64,000 nucleotides of DNA from Leifsonia sp. Root1293 (GTDB taxonomy: Bacteria > Actinomycetota > Actinomycetes > Actinomycetales > Microbacteriaceae): the NCBI RefSeq assembly GCF_001425325.1, contig NZ_LMEH01000001.1, forward strand, positions 1,287,898 through 1,351,897, read 5' to 3'. Below, in pieces: positions 34,686-43,552 of this stretch. The stretch's first letter is position 1. Each line of letters begins with the position of its first letter. Below the pieces are notes generated by a model. That model saw only the letters and a program-made list of their open reading frames with translations. It ran no database searches and had not been told where the DNA came from. Position numbers and translations under genes: made by a program.

Positions 34686-35564
34686 TCAGCAGCCCGGACC
34701 CGACGGATTCCGAACGCAATCCCGAGCGACGAGCACGGTCTCGGCCTGCGCCGCCGTGACGATGATGTCGTTCGCCGACACTGTCAGCGTACCGGCGATG
34801 GGGCGCCACGGCTGGCCGGCGAAGCTGAATTCGGCCGCATACTCGACGGATGCCCTGACGGTGATGCGCCCCGTCGTCGTGAAAGTGAGGCTCGTGGGCG
34901 TCGCCGTGAACTCCGGCACGCCGAGCTGCGCCCAACTCGCACCGCCGGTGCCGCTCGTCGCCACTGCGCCATCGCTCGACGACCAGCCGTAGCCGACGGG
35001 CGTGAAGCGCACGCGAGCCGCGAAGCCGAGCAGGGTGCCCGCTTCGACCTCGGTCTCGGCCGCAGTGAAGAAGTTGGCTGGAAGGCCGACGACGGCCCAT
35101 CCGTCGGGCTCCATTGCCTGAGACGGTGTGGTCGGGCGGAAGGAGGCGATGTCATCGAGGGTGACGACCGTCGGCGGAGTCGGCTCCTGCGGGTTGCAGT
35201 CGACGACGGCACCGCAGGTGACCGCACCGCCGTCGCCGTCACCACCCGTGAGCGTGCGCAGGCTCACGTCGACGCCGTCGTCACCCACAGCCGGGTTGAT
35301 GATCAGGTCGGGCGGAGGTGAGGCATCGCCGCCCCCGGCCCCACCACCGTCACTGTCTGAACCACCACCCTCGCCATCGCTGCCGCTCTCGCCGTGCGCG
35401 GTGAGGTCGACGCTGTCGTCTCCGATGGAGCCGGATGCTGACGGCGTGCACTCGTGCAGAACAAGGGCAAGATCGCTGCAGGATCCGCTCATTGAAACCC
35501 CGAAGAGCAAACCGGCGAACGCCGTGTGCACAAACAGGACGCTAATCAGACGTAGCATTTTCAT
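34686..35564 (-). CDS. Secreted hypothetical protein (292 aa)
   Basis: An N-terminal hydrophobic segment (MLRLISVLFVHTAFAGLLFGVSM) precedes a Gly/Ser/Asp-rich linker (SGSDGEGGGSDSDGGGAGG) and a domain of about 150 residues rich in beta strands (TLTFTTTGRITVRASVEYAA). No family recognised. It starts inside the stop of the lipoprotein gene (4-bp overlap), and the two are probably expressed together at the cell surface. Confidence 0.65.
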   Translation of the reverse strand: MKMLRLISVLFVHTAFAGLLFGVSMSGSCSDLALVLHECTPSASGSIGDDSVDLTAHGESGSDGEGGGSDSDGGGAGGGDASPPPDLIINPAVGDDGVDVSLRTLTGGDGDGGAVTCGAVVDCNPQEPTPPTVVTLDDIASFRPTTPSQAMEPDGWAVVGLPANFFTAAETEVEAGTLLGFAARVRFTPVGYGWSSSDGAVATSGTGGASWAQLGVPEFTATPTSLTFTTTGRITVRASVEYAAEFSFAGQPWRPIAGTLTVSANDIIVTAAQAETVLVARDCVRNPSGPGC

Positions 35565-36151
35565 TCGCAGAAATTGTCCCCGGTCCAGAAAGTCCGCTCA
35601 GAGATCTTCAGCAATGTACTCGGACCCGAGACTGCTATCTGCCAGGGAGTAATCTCGGCTCCGTCGGGGTTTCCAACTTCGACGCCGTCTTCATCAATCG
35701 CTCGCACCGCCGACGCGTCATTGCAGACATAGAGAACGATTTCGACTTCATCGCTCGAATAGTCGACTGACTGCATGGCGTCGACTACGAATGTGTTCTC
35801 GCCTTCTGTACGTACACCCGCGTTCATGATCTCTTGAGCGTCGGCTATTGCGGTCTCGAGTGCAGATCTGCTCGCGACCGATTCGTAGCGATCGAAACCC
35901 TCACCACCGTCCGACCACACGTCGTTCTGTACGTCGACGTACGCCGCATACGCCTTCTCCGCCGCCGCGAGCGCCTCCTCATCGGACGCGAAGACCGGGG
36001 TGGGCGCCGGGGTACTGCTGGCGGAGGGAAGTGGTCTCGGCGAGGCAGCACATCCGGTGAGCACGACGGCCGAGAGGCTCGCCGCGAGCAGCAGCGCACC
36101 TACGGCAGTCGAGCGGTGCGATGCGGCGCGCATGCAGTCACGGTAGGCCAT
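35561..36151 (-). CDS. Putative lipoprotein (196 aa)
   Basis: After a basic N-terminus, ALLLAASLSAVVLTGCAASP contains a lipobox (LTGC), followed by a Ser/Pro/Ala linker and a folded domain with ALAAAEKAYAAYVDVQN. The start may be ATG at 36151 or 36133. It probably tethers to the outer face of the membrane and may act with the secreted protein next to it. Function unknown. Confidence 0.7.
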   Translation of the reverse strand: MAYRDCMRAASHRSTAVGALLLAASLSAVVLTGCAASPRPLPSASSTPAPTPVFASDEEALAAAEKAYAAYVDVQNDVWSDGGEGFDRYESVASRSALETAIADAQEIMNAGVRTEGENTFVVDAMQSVDYSSDEVEIVLYVCNDASAVRAIDEDGVEVGNPDGAEITPWQIAVSGPSTLLKISERTFWTGDNFCE

Positions 36152-36279
36152 TCGCGCGGCCCGTCGCGAGAGAAGTCCACAGGAGCCCCCGTCGTCGCCT
36201 ACCGTGGACGAGAGGAGCATCCGCCGACCCGATGTACGGCGCAATGACTCCGAACACCGACGTGAGAACGAGGAGACCG

Positions 36280-37476
36280 ATGACGGCCGACGCTCCCTGG
36301 CAACGCGCAGCACGCGGAGCGGGTCTGCTCGCGCCCGACGGCAGCATCGCGGCCACGATCTTCGCCGAGATGAGCGCGCTGGCCACCCGCACCGGTGCGA
36401 TCAACCTGGGCCAGGGCTTCCCCGACGAGGACGGCCCGGCCGAGGTGCTCGCCGCAGCACGCGACGCCATCGCTTCCGGCGTCAACCAGTATCCGCCCGG
36501 CCGCGGCATGCCCGTCCTGCGTGAGGCCATAGCAGCGCATCAGCTGAGGTTTCGCGGCATCATCCTCGACCCGGAGCGCGAGGTGCTGGTGACGGCGGGA
36601 GCCACCGAGGCTCTCGCGGCCACCATCCTCGCGCTGGTCGAGGCAGGCGACGAAGTCGTCACCTTCGAGCCGTTCTACGACTCGTACGGAGCGATCATCT
36701 CCCTCGCGCAGGGCGTTCATCGCACAGTCCCGCTGCGGGCGCCGCACTTCCAGCCCGACCTCGACGAGCTGCACTCAGCGATCTCGGGCCGCACCCGCCT
36801 CATCATCGTCAACACGCCTCACAACCCGACCGGGTCGGTGTTCGGCGTCGACGTGCTGCAGACGATCGTCGAGCTCGCGCACCGGCACGACGCCATCATC
36901 GTGACCGACGAGGTCTACGAGCATCTCGTGTTCGAGGCCGCGCACATCCCGATCGCGACTCTGCCCGGAGGCCGGGAGCGCACTATCAGCATCTCCTCCG
37001 GAGGCAAGACGTTCAGCACGACGGGGTGGAAGATCGGCTGGCTCACGGCTCCGCCCGAACTCGTCACAGCCGTGCTCGCGGTCAAGCAGTACCTCACCTA
37101 CGTCAACGGTGCGCCGTTCCAGCCGGCGATCGCCGTGGGGCTCGGCCTCCCCGAGAGCTTCTTCATCGCGGCTGCCGACACTCTGCGAGCGAAGCGCGAC
37201 CTGCTGTCGTCGGGGCTGACGGATGCCGGATTCACGGTCTCGCTCCCGCAGGCGGGCTACTTCATCGTGGCGGATGCCGCCCCGCTCGGGCATCCGGACG
37301 CCGTCGAGTTCTGCCGCTCGCTCCCCACCCTCGCCGGGGTCGTCGGCATTCCGATCACCGCCTTCGTTCACGAGAGTCGGCGCTCGGAGTACCCCTCGCT
37401 GGTGCGCTTCGCCTACTGCAAGCGCACGAGCGTGCTCGAGCAGGCCGTCGCGGGGCTCAGGCGACTGAGCAGCTGA
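36280..37476 (+). CDS. Class I/II PLP-dependent aminotransferase (398 aa)
   Basis: INLGQGFPDEDGPAEVL, NTPHNPTG, VTDEVYEHLV and the PLP lysine in SISSGGKTFSTTGWKIGW are present. The N-terminus resembles kynurenine/methionine-type aminotransferases (YbdL/KAT). ATG at 36280 has a GAGGAG leader, five bases before it. Exact substrates cannot be inferred. It is divergent from the lipoprotein gene. Confidence 0.9.
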   Translation: MTADAPWQRAARGAGLLAPDGSIAATIFAEMSALATRTGAINLGQGFPDEDGPAEVLAAARDAIASGVNQYPPGRGMPVLREAIAAHQLRFRGIILDPEREVLVTAGATEALAATILALVEAGDEVVTFEPFYDSYGAIISLAQGVHRTVPLRAPHFQPDLDELHSAISGRTRLIIVNTPHNPTGSVFGVDVLQTIVELAHRHDAIIVTDEVYEHLVFEAAHIPIATLPGGRERTISISSGGKTFSTTGWKIGWLTAPPELVTAVLAVKQYLTYVNGAPFQPAIAVGLGLPESFFIAAADTLRAKRDLLSSGLTDAGFTVSLPQAGYFIVADAAPLGHPDAVEFCRSLPTLAGVVGIPITAFVHESRRSEYPSLVRFAYCKRTSVLEQAVAGLRRLSS

Positions 37477-37514
37477 GCGTCTGGACGAGCCGGACCCTCG
37501 GCGCCCCAGATGCC

Positions 37515-38339
37515 TCAGCGCGGAACGACCGCATAGCGTCGAAGCGCGAGTGCCGGGTTGGTGCGGCGCACGGCCGCGATGCGATCGGCGCTGACCCAGG
37601 CGACTGCAACATCCGTCGTCTCGCCGATCGTGGCGAGTTCGACTCCCATGGGGTCGATCACGAAGCTGGTGCCGACACCCACCGGCGGCGCGTGATCGGC
37701 GGCGGCGAGATAGACGGTGTTCTCGATGGCCCGCGCCGTGGCGAGGGTGCGCCAGTGGTGCTCCTTGAGCGGTCCGCGCACCCATTCGGCCGGAACGAGC
37801 ACGAGGTCGGCTCCGGCGTCGACGAGCCGCCGGGAGACTTCGGGGAACCGGATGTCGTAGCAGGTCTGCATCCCGACACGGATATCGCCCACCACGAAGG
37901 TCTCCGGGTCGCCGATGGCTCCCGGCACGACCCGGTCAGACTCGGTCTGGCCGAACGCGTCGTAGAGGTGCTGCTTGCGGTACGTGGCCACCAGCTCACC
38001 GCGCGGGTTCAGCGCGACGAGAGTGTTCGAGAAGCGCGCGGCATCCGTCGTCTGCTCGAGCACGCCGGCCACGATGTGGATGTCGAGCGAAGCCGCGAGA
38101 TCGCCCAGAGCGCGCACGAACTCGCCATCGAGCGGCTCGGCAGCGTCGACCATGTCCTGGTCGAGTTCCGCCCTGAAGAAGGCCGAGTACTCGGGGAAGA
38201 CGACGAGTCGAGCGCCTCGGGATGCCGCGAGGGCGGCGAGCCTGCTCATCTCTTCGAGGTTGGAGTCGGCGTCGTCTCCCGGCGCGAACTGCGCAACGGC
38301 GACACCGAGTTCGTCGTTGGTCTCGTCGAGAGGCGGCAT
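37515..38339 (-). CDS. Carbon-nitrogen hydrolase (nitrilase superfamily, 274 aa)
   Basis: The triad appears in FPEYSAFF (Glu), YRKQHLYDAFG (Lys) and GMQTCYDIRFPEVS (Cys). The family cleaves amides or nitriles; close relatives act on omega-amidated 2-oxo acids and similar compounds. It starts 3 bp after the GNAT gene and probably belongs to the same transcript as the receiver/histidine-kinase operon upstream. It converges on the aminotransferase gene. Confidence 0.9.
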   Translation of the reverse strand: MPPLDETNDELGVAVAQFAPGDDADSNLEEMSRLAALAASRGARLVVFPEYSAFFRAELDQDMVDAAEPLDGEFVRALGDLAASLDIHIVAGVLEQTTDAARFSNTLVALNPRGELVATYRKQHLYDAFGQTESDRVVPGAIGDPETFVVGDIRVGMQTCYDIRFPEVSRRLVDAGADLVLVPAEWVRGPLKEHHWRTLATARAIENTVYLAAADHAPPVGVGTSFVIDPMGVELATIGETTDVAVAWVSADRIAAVRRTNPALALRRYAVVPR

Positions 38340-38342
38340 CCG

Positions 38343-38630
38343 TCAGCCTCGATCGATGATGTCGTCGAACTGGTGGTGCGTCTCCAGGTACTCCACGAGG
38401 AACGGGCACTTCGGCACGACGCGCTCGCCTCGGTCGCGGGCGTCGGCGAGCATCCACTCGGTGAGCCTCGTGGCGACGCCGTGACCCTTGAAGTCGCGCA
38501 GAGTCTGGGTGTGGGTCACGATGATCGAGCCGGGCTGCTGCCGGAAGTCGGCGTAGCCCGCGATCTCGCCGTCGATGGAGAGCTCGTAGCGGCCGCCCTC
38601 GTCGTTGCGCCTGATGGTTGTCTCGCTCAC
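38343..38630 (-). CDS. GNAT-family acetyltransferase-like protein (95 aa)
   Basis: The segments DFKGHGVATRLTEWML and VVPKCPFLVEYLETHHQF match the short YjdJ/NATD1-type GNATs. RGxGxA-like acetyl-CoA binding is present as GHGVA. It overlaps the histidine kinase by 4 bp. The substrate is unknown. Confidence 0.82.
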   Translation of the reverse strand: MSETTIRRNDEGGRYELSIDGEIAGYADFRQQPGSIIVTHTQTLRDFKGHGVATRLTEWMLADARDRGERVVPKCPFLVEYLETHHQFDDIIDRG

Positions 38631-40414
38631 GCAGTCGTCTCCTCGTTCATCTCATTCTCGCCGATCTCGCCAATCCGGCCGGCTCTCCGGGGCCGCGGCA
38701 GCGCGATCGTGAAGGTGGTTCCCTCGTTCTCGACGCTCGAGACCCCCATGAGGCCGTGGTGCGCCGTGACGATGGCCTTGGTGATGCTGAGCCCGAGACC
38801 CACACCCTGCACTGCCTGCCGCATCGCCGTGGAGGAGCGGAAGAATCGGGTGAAGAGCCTGTCGATCTCAGCAGCCGGGATGCCCATCCCCGTGTCCTGC
38901 ACGGCGATCACGGCCTCGCTCTCGGACTCGGTCAGCGAGACCGTGACCGATCCGCCGCGCCCAGTGAACTTGAGAGCGTTGGAGATGAGGTTGTCGCAGG
39001 CCTGCGCGAGACGCGTCGGATCGCCATCCACGACAACGAGGTGGTCCGGGAGTTCGGCCACGAGGTTCACGCCGTTGCGCTCGGCGGCCGGTCGTCCCGA
39101 CTCGACGGCTGCTGCGACGATCTCGCCGAGCTCGACCGACTGGCGCTCCAGCGGGAACTTGCCCGCCTCGACCTGCGCCGTGAACAGCAGGTCGCCCACC
39201 AGGGAGAGGAGACGGTTCGCGTTGCGCTCGGCCACGGACAGGTAGGCGAGCTGCTCAGGCGTGAGAGGTTCCTCCGCCTCGTCCCGGATGAGCTCGAGGT
39301 ATCCCAGGATGGAGCTGAGCGGTGTGCGCAGCTCGTGCGAGATCATGCCGACGAACTCGTCCTTGAGCTTGTTGACCTCGCGCGCCTGGGTCAGGTCCGT
39401 GCCGATGAAGATGAACCCGACGACCTGGCCCGTCAGGTCGATCCGCGGCGACGCAGACAGCTGCACGGGAATGTTCGTGCCGTCGGCGTGCACGTAGGTC
39501 CACTCGGCGTTGTCGCCGTAGCCCTCGCGGGCCGCGGTGATCAGCTCGACGAAATGCTCGTGGTCGTGGATGGGATCGATCGTTGAGTCGAACTCCGCTG
39601 TGCGCTCGATCAGCTGCTCGGCGTCGATGAAGTCGACGATGTAGCGCTTGCCCTCGGTCTCCTCGGCCGTGTACCCCAGCATCCGCACGGCCCCGGGGTT
39701 CCAGGCGACGACCTCGCCCCGCAGGTCGACGGCGATGACCGACTCGGCGACGACCGCCTCCCAGATGCTGCGGTTGAACTGCTCCGATTCGCGCAACCTG
39801 GCCTCGCTGGCCTCGAGGTCGCGCGCCTGCTGCTCGGCTTCGGCGAGCAGGCTCGCGCGCTGCTCTGCGAGGGAGCTCAGCGAGGCGATCTGAAGCCGCG
39901 ACCGGTGAGCGAGATCGTTGAGGATCGCGGCGAAGATGAGGTACACGAAGGGCGAGAAGAAGCCCCGAAGCACCAGCCCGTCGGTCCAGGACGCCTCGCC
40001 CAGGAGGTACGGCATCTGGAGCGTCACGCAGGCGGAGATGGCGGCGATGGCGATGTAGCGCCGGCCCTCCTCGGTGGCGATCCAGACGACCGGAAGGATG
40101 ATGAGCGCCCCGAAGAGGGAGGATGCTCCTCCGGTACCGACGCGGAAGAATCCGAAGCCCAGCATGGTCGCGAGAGGGAGGGCCAGGGTCCAGACATGGG
40201 GAATGCGTCGCCACGGCAGGAGGAAGGCCGCGATCGTGGCCAGGACCACGACGAGGATGCCGAGCCATGCCCAGGGCGGATCAGTCATGCCGGCGCGCGG
40301 TGCGAAGAGGATGGCCAGCAGGGCGAGCGCGAGCCCGGCAACGGCCGGGATCTGCTTGAGTCCCGGTGTCGGCGAATCTCCGACGAGACGGCCGATCCAC
40401 GTGGGTGTCGTCAT
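38627..40414 (-). CDS. Sensor histidine kinase with PAS domain (595 aa)
   Basis: An N-terminal membrane region of about seven helices (roughly 15-180), a short coiled coil, a PAS domain (about 215-335), the HisKA box FVGMISHELRTPLSSILGYLEL and an HATPase domain with N-box NLISNALKF and GMGIPAAEID/GVGLGLSI. A receiver-only response regulator sits just upstream, with a 4-bp overlap. The membrane region has no recognised ligand-binding motif. ATG at 40414 is chosen to match the overlap; 40423 is possible. Confidence 0.92.
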   Translation of the reverse strand: MTTPTWIGRLVGDSPTPGLKQIPAVAGLALALLAILFAPRAGMTDPPWAWLGILVVVLATIAAFLLPWRRIPHVWTLALPLATMLGFGFFRVGTGGASSLFGALIILPVVWIATEEGRRYIAIAAISACVTLQMPYLLGEASWTDGLVLRGFFSPFVYLIFAAILNDLAHRSRLQIASLSSLAEQRASLLAEAEQQARDLEASEARLRESEQFNRSIWEAVVAESVIAVDLRGEVVAWNPGAVRMLGYTAEETEGKRYIVDFIDAEQLIERTAEFDSTIDPIHDHEHFVELITAAREGYGDNAEWTYVHADGTNIPVQLSASPRIDLTGQVVGFIFIGTDLTQAREVNKLKDEFVGMISHELRTPLSSILGYLELIRDEAEEPLTPEQLAYLSVAERNANRLLSLVGDLLFTAQVEAGKFPLERQSVELGEIVAAAVESGRPAAERNGVNLVAELPDHLVVVDGDPTRLAQACDNLISNALKFTGRGGSVTVSLTESESEAVIAVQDTGMGIPAAEIDRLFTRFFRSSTAMRQAVQGVGLGLSITKAIVTAHHGLMGVSSVENEGTTFTIALPRPRRAGRIGEIGENEMNEETTA

Positions 40415-40809
40415 GCTTCCCACTCCCCGATCAGCTCGCGCAGTCGCTCCGCGAACCTGCGCGGGCTGAACGGCTTGGTCACGTAGTCGTCGGCACCGGA
40501 CTCCAGCCCGGCTGCGAGCGACGCGGCATCGACGCTGGCGGAGACGATGACGACGCGCGGTTCCGTCCTCGGTCGGGACGACCGGATGCTGGCGAGAACC
40601 TCCAGGCCGCTCATCTCGGGCATCGACACGTCGAGGATCGCGAGGTCGACGCCGCCCCGTTCGATCACTTCGAGCGCCGCTCGTCCGTCACCCACGACCG
40701 CGACGACGTCGAGTCCGGCCATGATCGCGGTGATCTCCATGAGCGAGCGGATGTCGGAATCGTCGTCTGCGACGAGTGTGCGCAGCGCCCTGGTCTCAGT
40801 CGTCGACAC
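40411..40809 (-). CDS. Receiver-only response regulator (132 aa)
   Basis: TLVADDDSDI (acidic pocket), the phosphorylation site D60 in LAILDVSMPEMSG and the conserved Lys in DDYVTKPFSPRRF are all present. There is no output domain. GTG start at 40809, inside the upstream response regulator by 14 bp. It may act as an adaptor or phosphate sink with the histidine kinase. Confidence 0.9.
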   Translation of the reverse strand: MSTTETRALRTLVADDDSDIRSLMEITAIMAGLDVVAVVGDGRAALEVIERGGVDLAILDVSMPEMSGLEVLASIRSSRPRTEPRVVIVSASVDAASLAAGLESGADDYVTKPFSPRRFAERLRELIGEWEA

Positions 40810-41176
40810 GGTGCTCCTCGCGGAGACGGTCGAGGACGGCCCGCACCTGAACGCCGGTGAACGGCTTCGGCAGCACCGCGTCGGCCACCGGGTAGTCGTG
40901 GGCGTCCAGCACGGAGGAGATGACGATGGCGGCCCGGGGGGCGAGCTCCCGCATCCGCGTGGTGATCTTCCAGCCGTCGGCGCCGGGCAGCAGCAGGTCG
41001 ATGACGATGATGTCGGGCGCGAAGTCGAGCACCACCTCGAGGCCGGCTTCGCCGGACTCGGTGAGTTCGACGATGCATCCGGCCTTCGTGAAGTGCTTGC
41101 CGAGCAGCTCGCGCTGATCGTCGCTGTCATCGACGATCAGAACCCGGTACGGCGATGTCGGGTCGTCGGCCCTCAC
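40796..41176 (-). CDS. Receiver-only response regulator (126 aa)
   Basis: YRVLIVDDSDDQREL, D60 in IIVIDLLLPGADG and AVLPKPFTGVQV make a complete receiver with no output domain. GTG start at 41176, overlapping the 46-aa membrane gene by 4 bp. It differs from the neighbouring receiver, so it is not a recent duplicate. Confidence 0.9.
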   Translation of the reverse strand: MRADDPTSPYRVLIVDDSDDQRELLGKHFTKAGCIVELTESGEAGLEVVLDFAPDIIVIDLLLPGADGWKITTRMRELAPRAAIVISSVLDAHDYPVADAVLPKPFTGVQVRAVLDRLREEHRVDD

Positions 41177-41313
41177 TGGAAGTACACCTGGCGGATGATG
41201 ACGACGCCCACCACGATCAGCAGTGCCAGCAGCGCCTGCGGAATGAGGCGTCGCTCGGAGCGCCTGTTGTCGTCGATCTCGCGCTGCAGGGCGCGCTCAC
41301 CGAGCTCGCTCAT
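41173..41313 (-). CDS. Small single-pass membrane protein (46 aa)
   Basis: MSELGERALQREIDDNRRSER is a charged helix, followed by a transmembrane segment (LLALLIVVGVVIIRQVYFQ). Four-bp overlaps on both sides, with the GT2 and with a response regulator, support it as a real gene. It may tether or regulate the GT2. Confidence 0.75.
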   Translation of the reverse strand: MSELGERALQREIDDNRRSERRLIPQALLALLIVVGVVIIRQVYFQ

Positions 41314-42809
41314 CCCATCACCCGTCCAGTCTTCTCGGTCTTGTCCCACACCATGGCGGCTCCGCGAGCCTCCTTGATGTACGAATCGAAGGTTACAGCG
41401 CAGAGGATGGGCCCGTAGCCGACGACGTATGTCAGCAGAGGGCTGAGCCACCGTCCAGCGCGAGTCCCGTCGACCACCTTGGTCAGCCACGCCCCGAGCA
41501 TCGACACCGAAATCCAGATGTAGGTGAACAGGGTCCAGAGGAAGATTCCGGACTCGGTGAAGTGGAAGCCGAACCACGCGGGAACCACCACCTCGAAGAA
41601 CCCGGGCAGCAGGGCCGAGATCATGATCACGATCGAGATGAGGCCGGGGAACAGGATCGCCTCGCGCCAGCTCGAGCGTCCGGTCACCGGGTCGAGTTGC
41701 GACGCCAGAAGCATCGTGTAGATGTAGGTGCACGCCGCCGTGACCCACAGGATGCGGAACACCTCGGAGGCCAGGTTCGATTCCAGCAGCAGGAGACCGA
41801 TCAGCCCGATCGACGAGAGGATCATCAGCACCGGCAGCAGGAACACGCTGAACCAGAACAGGCCGAAGGAGATGCTGCCGAGATTGTGCTTGCGCGATGG
41901 CCGGAACCAGACGTCCTTGTAGCGCTTGGTGAGCTGGACGTTGCCCCGGGCCCAACGCAGGCGCTGCTTCCAGAGAGCGGCGATGGCCAGCGGCTCCTCG
42001 GCGAGAACCACGGCGTAGGGCTCGAAGACGACACGCCGACCGGCCAGCTGGGTCTTGAACGTGGTGACGGTGTCCTCGGCCAGCGAACTGGTGTCGATCG
42101 CGCCGCCGATGTCGACGAGGTTGAACCTCGAGTGCAACTGGGCGCCGCCGGCCAGGCAGGCCAGCGCACCGAGCACGTTCTGCGCTCGCCGGCTGCCGAT
42201 CTGCGAGAGGACGTACTCGAAGGCGATGAAGCGGTTGAGGAAGTTCTTCTCGGTGCTGCCCTCGCGGATGTACGCCGTGACGGCGCCGACATCCGGGTCG
42301 GCGAGGTGCCGTGTCATGCGCCGGAGCGAATCCGGCAGGTAGATCACGTCGGCGTCCATGATGAGCAGCGCCTCCATCCAGTCCTCGGAGAGCACGTGAC
42401 GGATGCCGTGGTTCAGCGTGTGGGCCTTGCCCTCACCGCCGACCTCACGACGCAGGTGGAAGACGGCGTCGGGGTACTGCAGTTCTTTCGCCTTGACGAC
42501 GTCGGGGGTGTCATCCGTCGATGCATCGTCGACGACGTAGATGCGCAGGCGGCCCTCGGGATACTCCAAGGCCATGAGCCTGTCGATCGACGCTCCGATC
42601 ACGGCGCCCTCGTTCCAGGCTGGAACGATCACCGCGACGTTGGGCAGGTAGGGCGCCGCCTTTCCGTAGTGGTTGCGGAAGGCGTGGAAGGGGATGAGCA
42701 GGAACTGGTAGGCCATCATGAGCACCGGCACGATGCCGAGCGCGACGAAGATCACGAGCACCACGACGAGGATCGTCTCGAACAGGTTCGCCCAGTCTCC
42801 GGCGGTCAT
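41310..42809 (-). CDS. BcsA/PgaC-like processive family 2 glycosyltransferase (499 aa)
   Basis: Two N-terminal membrane helices, then GT2 motifs VDDASTDDT (93-101), DAD (152-154), ED (245-246) and QRLRW (282-286, the QxxRW of processive synthases), then about five membrane helices. Such enzymes polymerise and extrude beta-linked polysaccharides such as cellulose, hyaluronan or poly-N-acetylglucosamine. No PilZ domain is visible. It is coupled to PHP upstream and to the 46-aa protein downstream. Confidence 0.92.
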   Translation of the reverse strand: MTAGDWANLFETILVVVLVIFVALGIVPVLMMAYQFLLIPFHAFRNHYGKAAPYLPNVAVIVPAWNEGAVIGASIDRLMALEYPEGRLRIYVVDDASTDDTPDVVKAKELQYPDAVFHLRREVGGEGKAHTLNHGIRHVLSEDWMEALLIMDADVIYLPDSLRRMTRHLADPDVGAVTAYIREGSTEKNFLNRFIAFEYVLSQIGSRRAQNVLGALACLAGGAQLHSRFNLVDIGGAIDTSSLAEDTVTTFKTQLAGRRVVFEPYAVVLAEEPLAIAALWKQRLRWARGNVQLTKRYKDVWFRPSRKHNLGSISFGLFWFSVFLLPVLMILSSIGLIGLLLLESNLASEVFRILWVTAACTYIYTMLLASQLDPVTGRSSWREAILFPGLISIVIMISALLPGFFEVVVPAWFGFHFTESGIFLWTLFTYIWISVSMLGAWLTKVVDGTRAGRWLSPLLTYVVGYGPILCAVTFDSYIKEARGAAMVWDKTEKTGRVMG

Positions 42810-43552
42810 ACGCTCTCCCCCGCCGCTGCATCCAGCAGCGCGATGACGCGGTCGTAGCGTCCGACATCCTCGGCGACGTGGCTGTCGGTCGCAGCGACGA
42901 CCCTCGCACCGGCGGCGCGGGCCGCCCGGATCACACGCGCGCCGGGGCAGGCCCACTTCTCGTTGACCTCGATGCTCGTGCCCGTCGCTGCTGCGGCATC
43001 CGCCCACTCCGCGAGCAGGTCGCCGTCGAGGTCGTCCTCGCCGAGGCCGATCTTCGGGAGGATAGAGAACGGATGTGCCAGCTGGCCTCCGGGAGCCAGC
43101 TTCATGGCGCCGATGGTGGCGTGCACGAGGGTGGCCAGCGCATCGGTCGTCGAGAGCCCGGAAGCGAGCTCTGCACGCGTGCGCTCGGGTGTCCACGGGC
43201 CATCCTGCCCCGGGAACTGGTGATCGGCGATGACGATGCCATCGACCCCGCCGACCCCGATCACGAGGTCGGAGGGAATGTCGAGCGCCCCTGACGAATC
43301 GAGGATCTTCGCCTCGACGCCGGTGTGCAGGGTGAGCGAGTCCGGGAGCGAGCGTCGTTCGAGCGCGATGGCGGCGAGGAACTCCGGCACCCAGGTGGTG
43401 CTCACCCTCACGTGGTCGATGAGGCGCAGGTGGCGGACACCGCGCTCCACAGCCACGCGGATGTTCTCCGCCATGGTGCTCGTCGCATCGTCGGAGAACT
43501 GCGAGTGCACGTGCCAGTCGCCGTTCAACTCCGGATGCGCTGCTGCACTCAT
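42806..43552 (-). CDS. PHP-domain metallo-phosphoesterase (248 aa)
   Basis: DWHVHSQFSDDA (HxH), IDHVRVS, GVEAKIL, AHPFSILPK and DSHVAEDVG form the metal site of PHP-domain hydrolases. The family removes phosphate from histidinol, polynucleotide or sugar phosphates. It overlaps the ATP-grasp gene by 4 bp and the GT2 gene by 4 bp. The substrate is unknown, and the context suggests a precursor of the glycan or glycoconjugate. Confidence 0.88.
   Translation of the reverse strand: MSAAAHPELNGDWHVHSQFSDDATSTMAENIRVAVERGVRHLRLIDHVRVSTTWVPEFLAAIALERRSLPDSLTLHTGVEAKILDSSGALDIPSDLVIGVGGVDGIVIADHQFPGQDGPWTPERTRAELASGLSTTDALATLVHATIGAMKLAPGGQLAHPFSILPKIGLGEDDLDGDLLAEWADAAAATGTSIEVNEKWACPGARVIRAARAAGARVVAATDSHVAEDVGRYDRVIALLDAAAGESV

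Noticed and set aside
35561..36313. Longer start for the lipoprotein at 36313
   Set aside because: It adds a basic, non-hydrophobic N-terminus ahead of the signal peptide and overlaps the promoter region and leader of the divergent aminotransferase gene.
37026..39245. 739-codon rightward ORF spanning aminotransferase, nitrilase, GNAT and kinase genes
   Set aside because: It runs antisense through three well-supported genes and out of frame in the aminotransferase; no recognisable domain.
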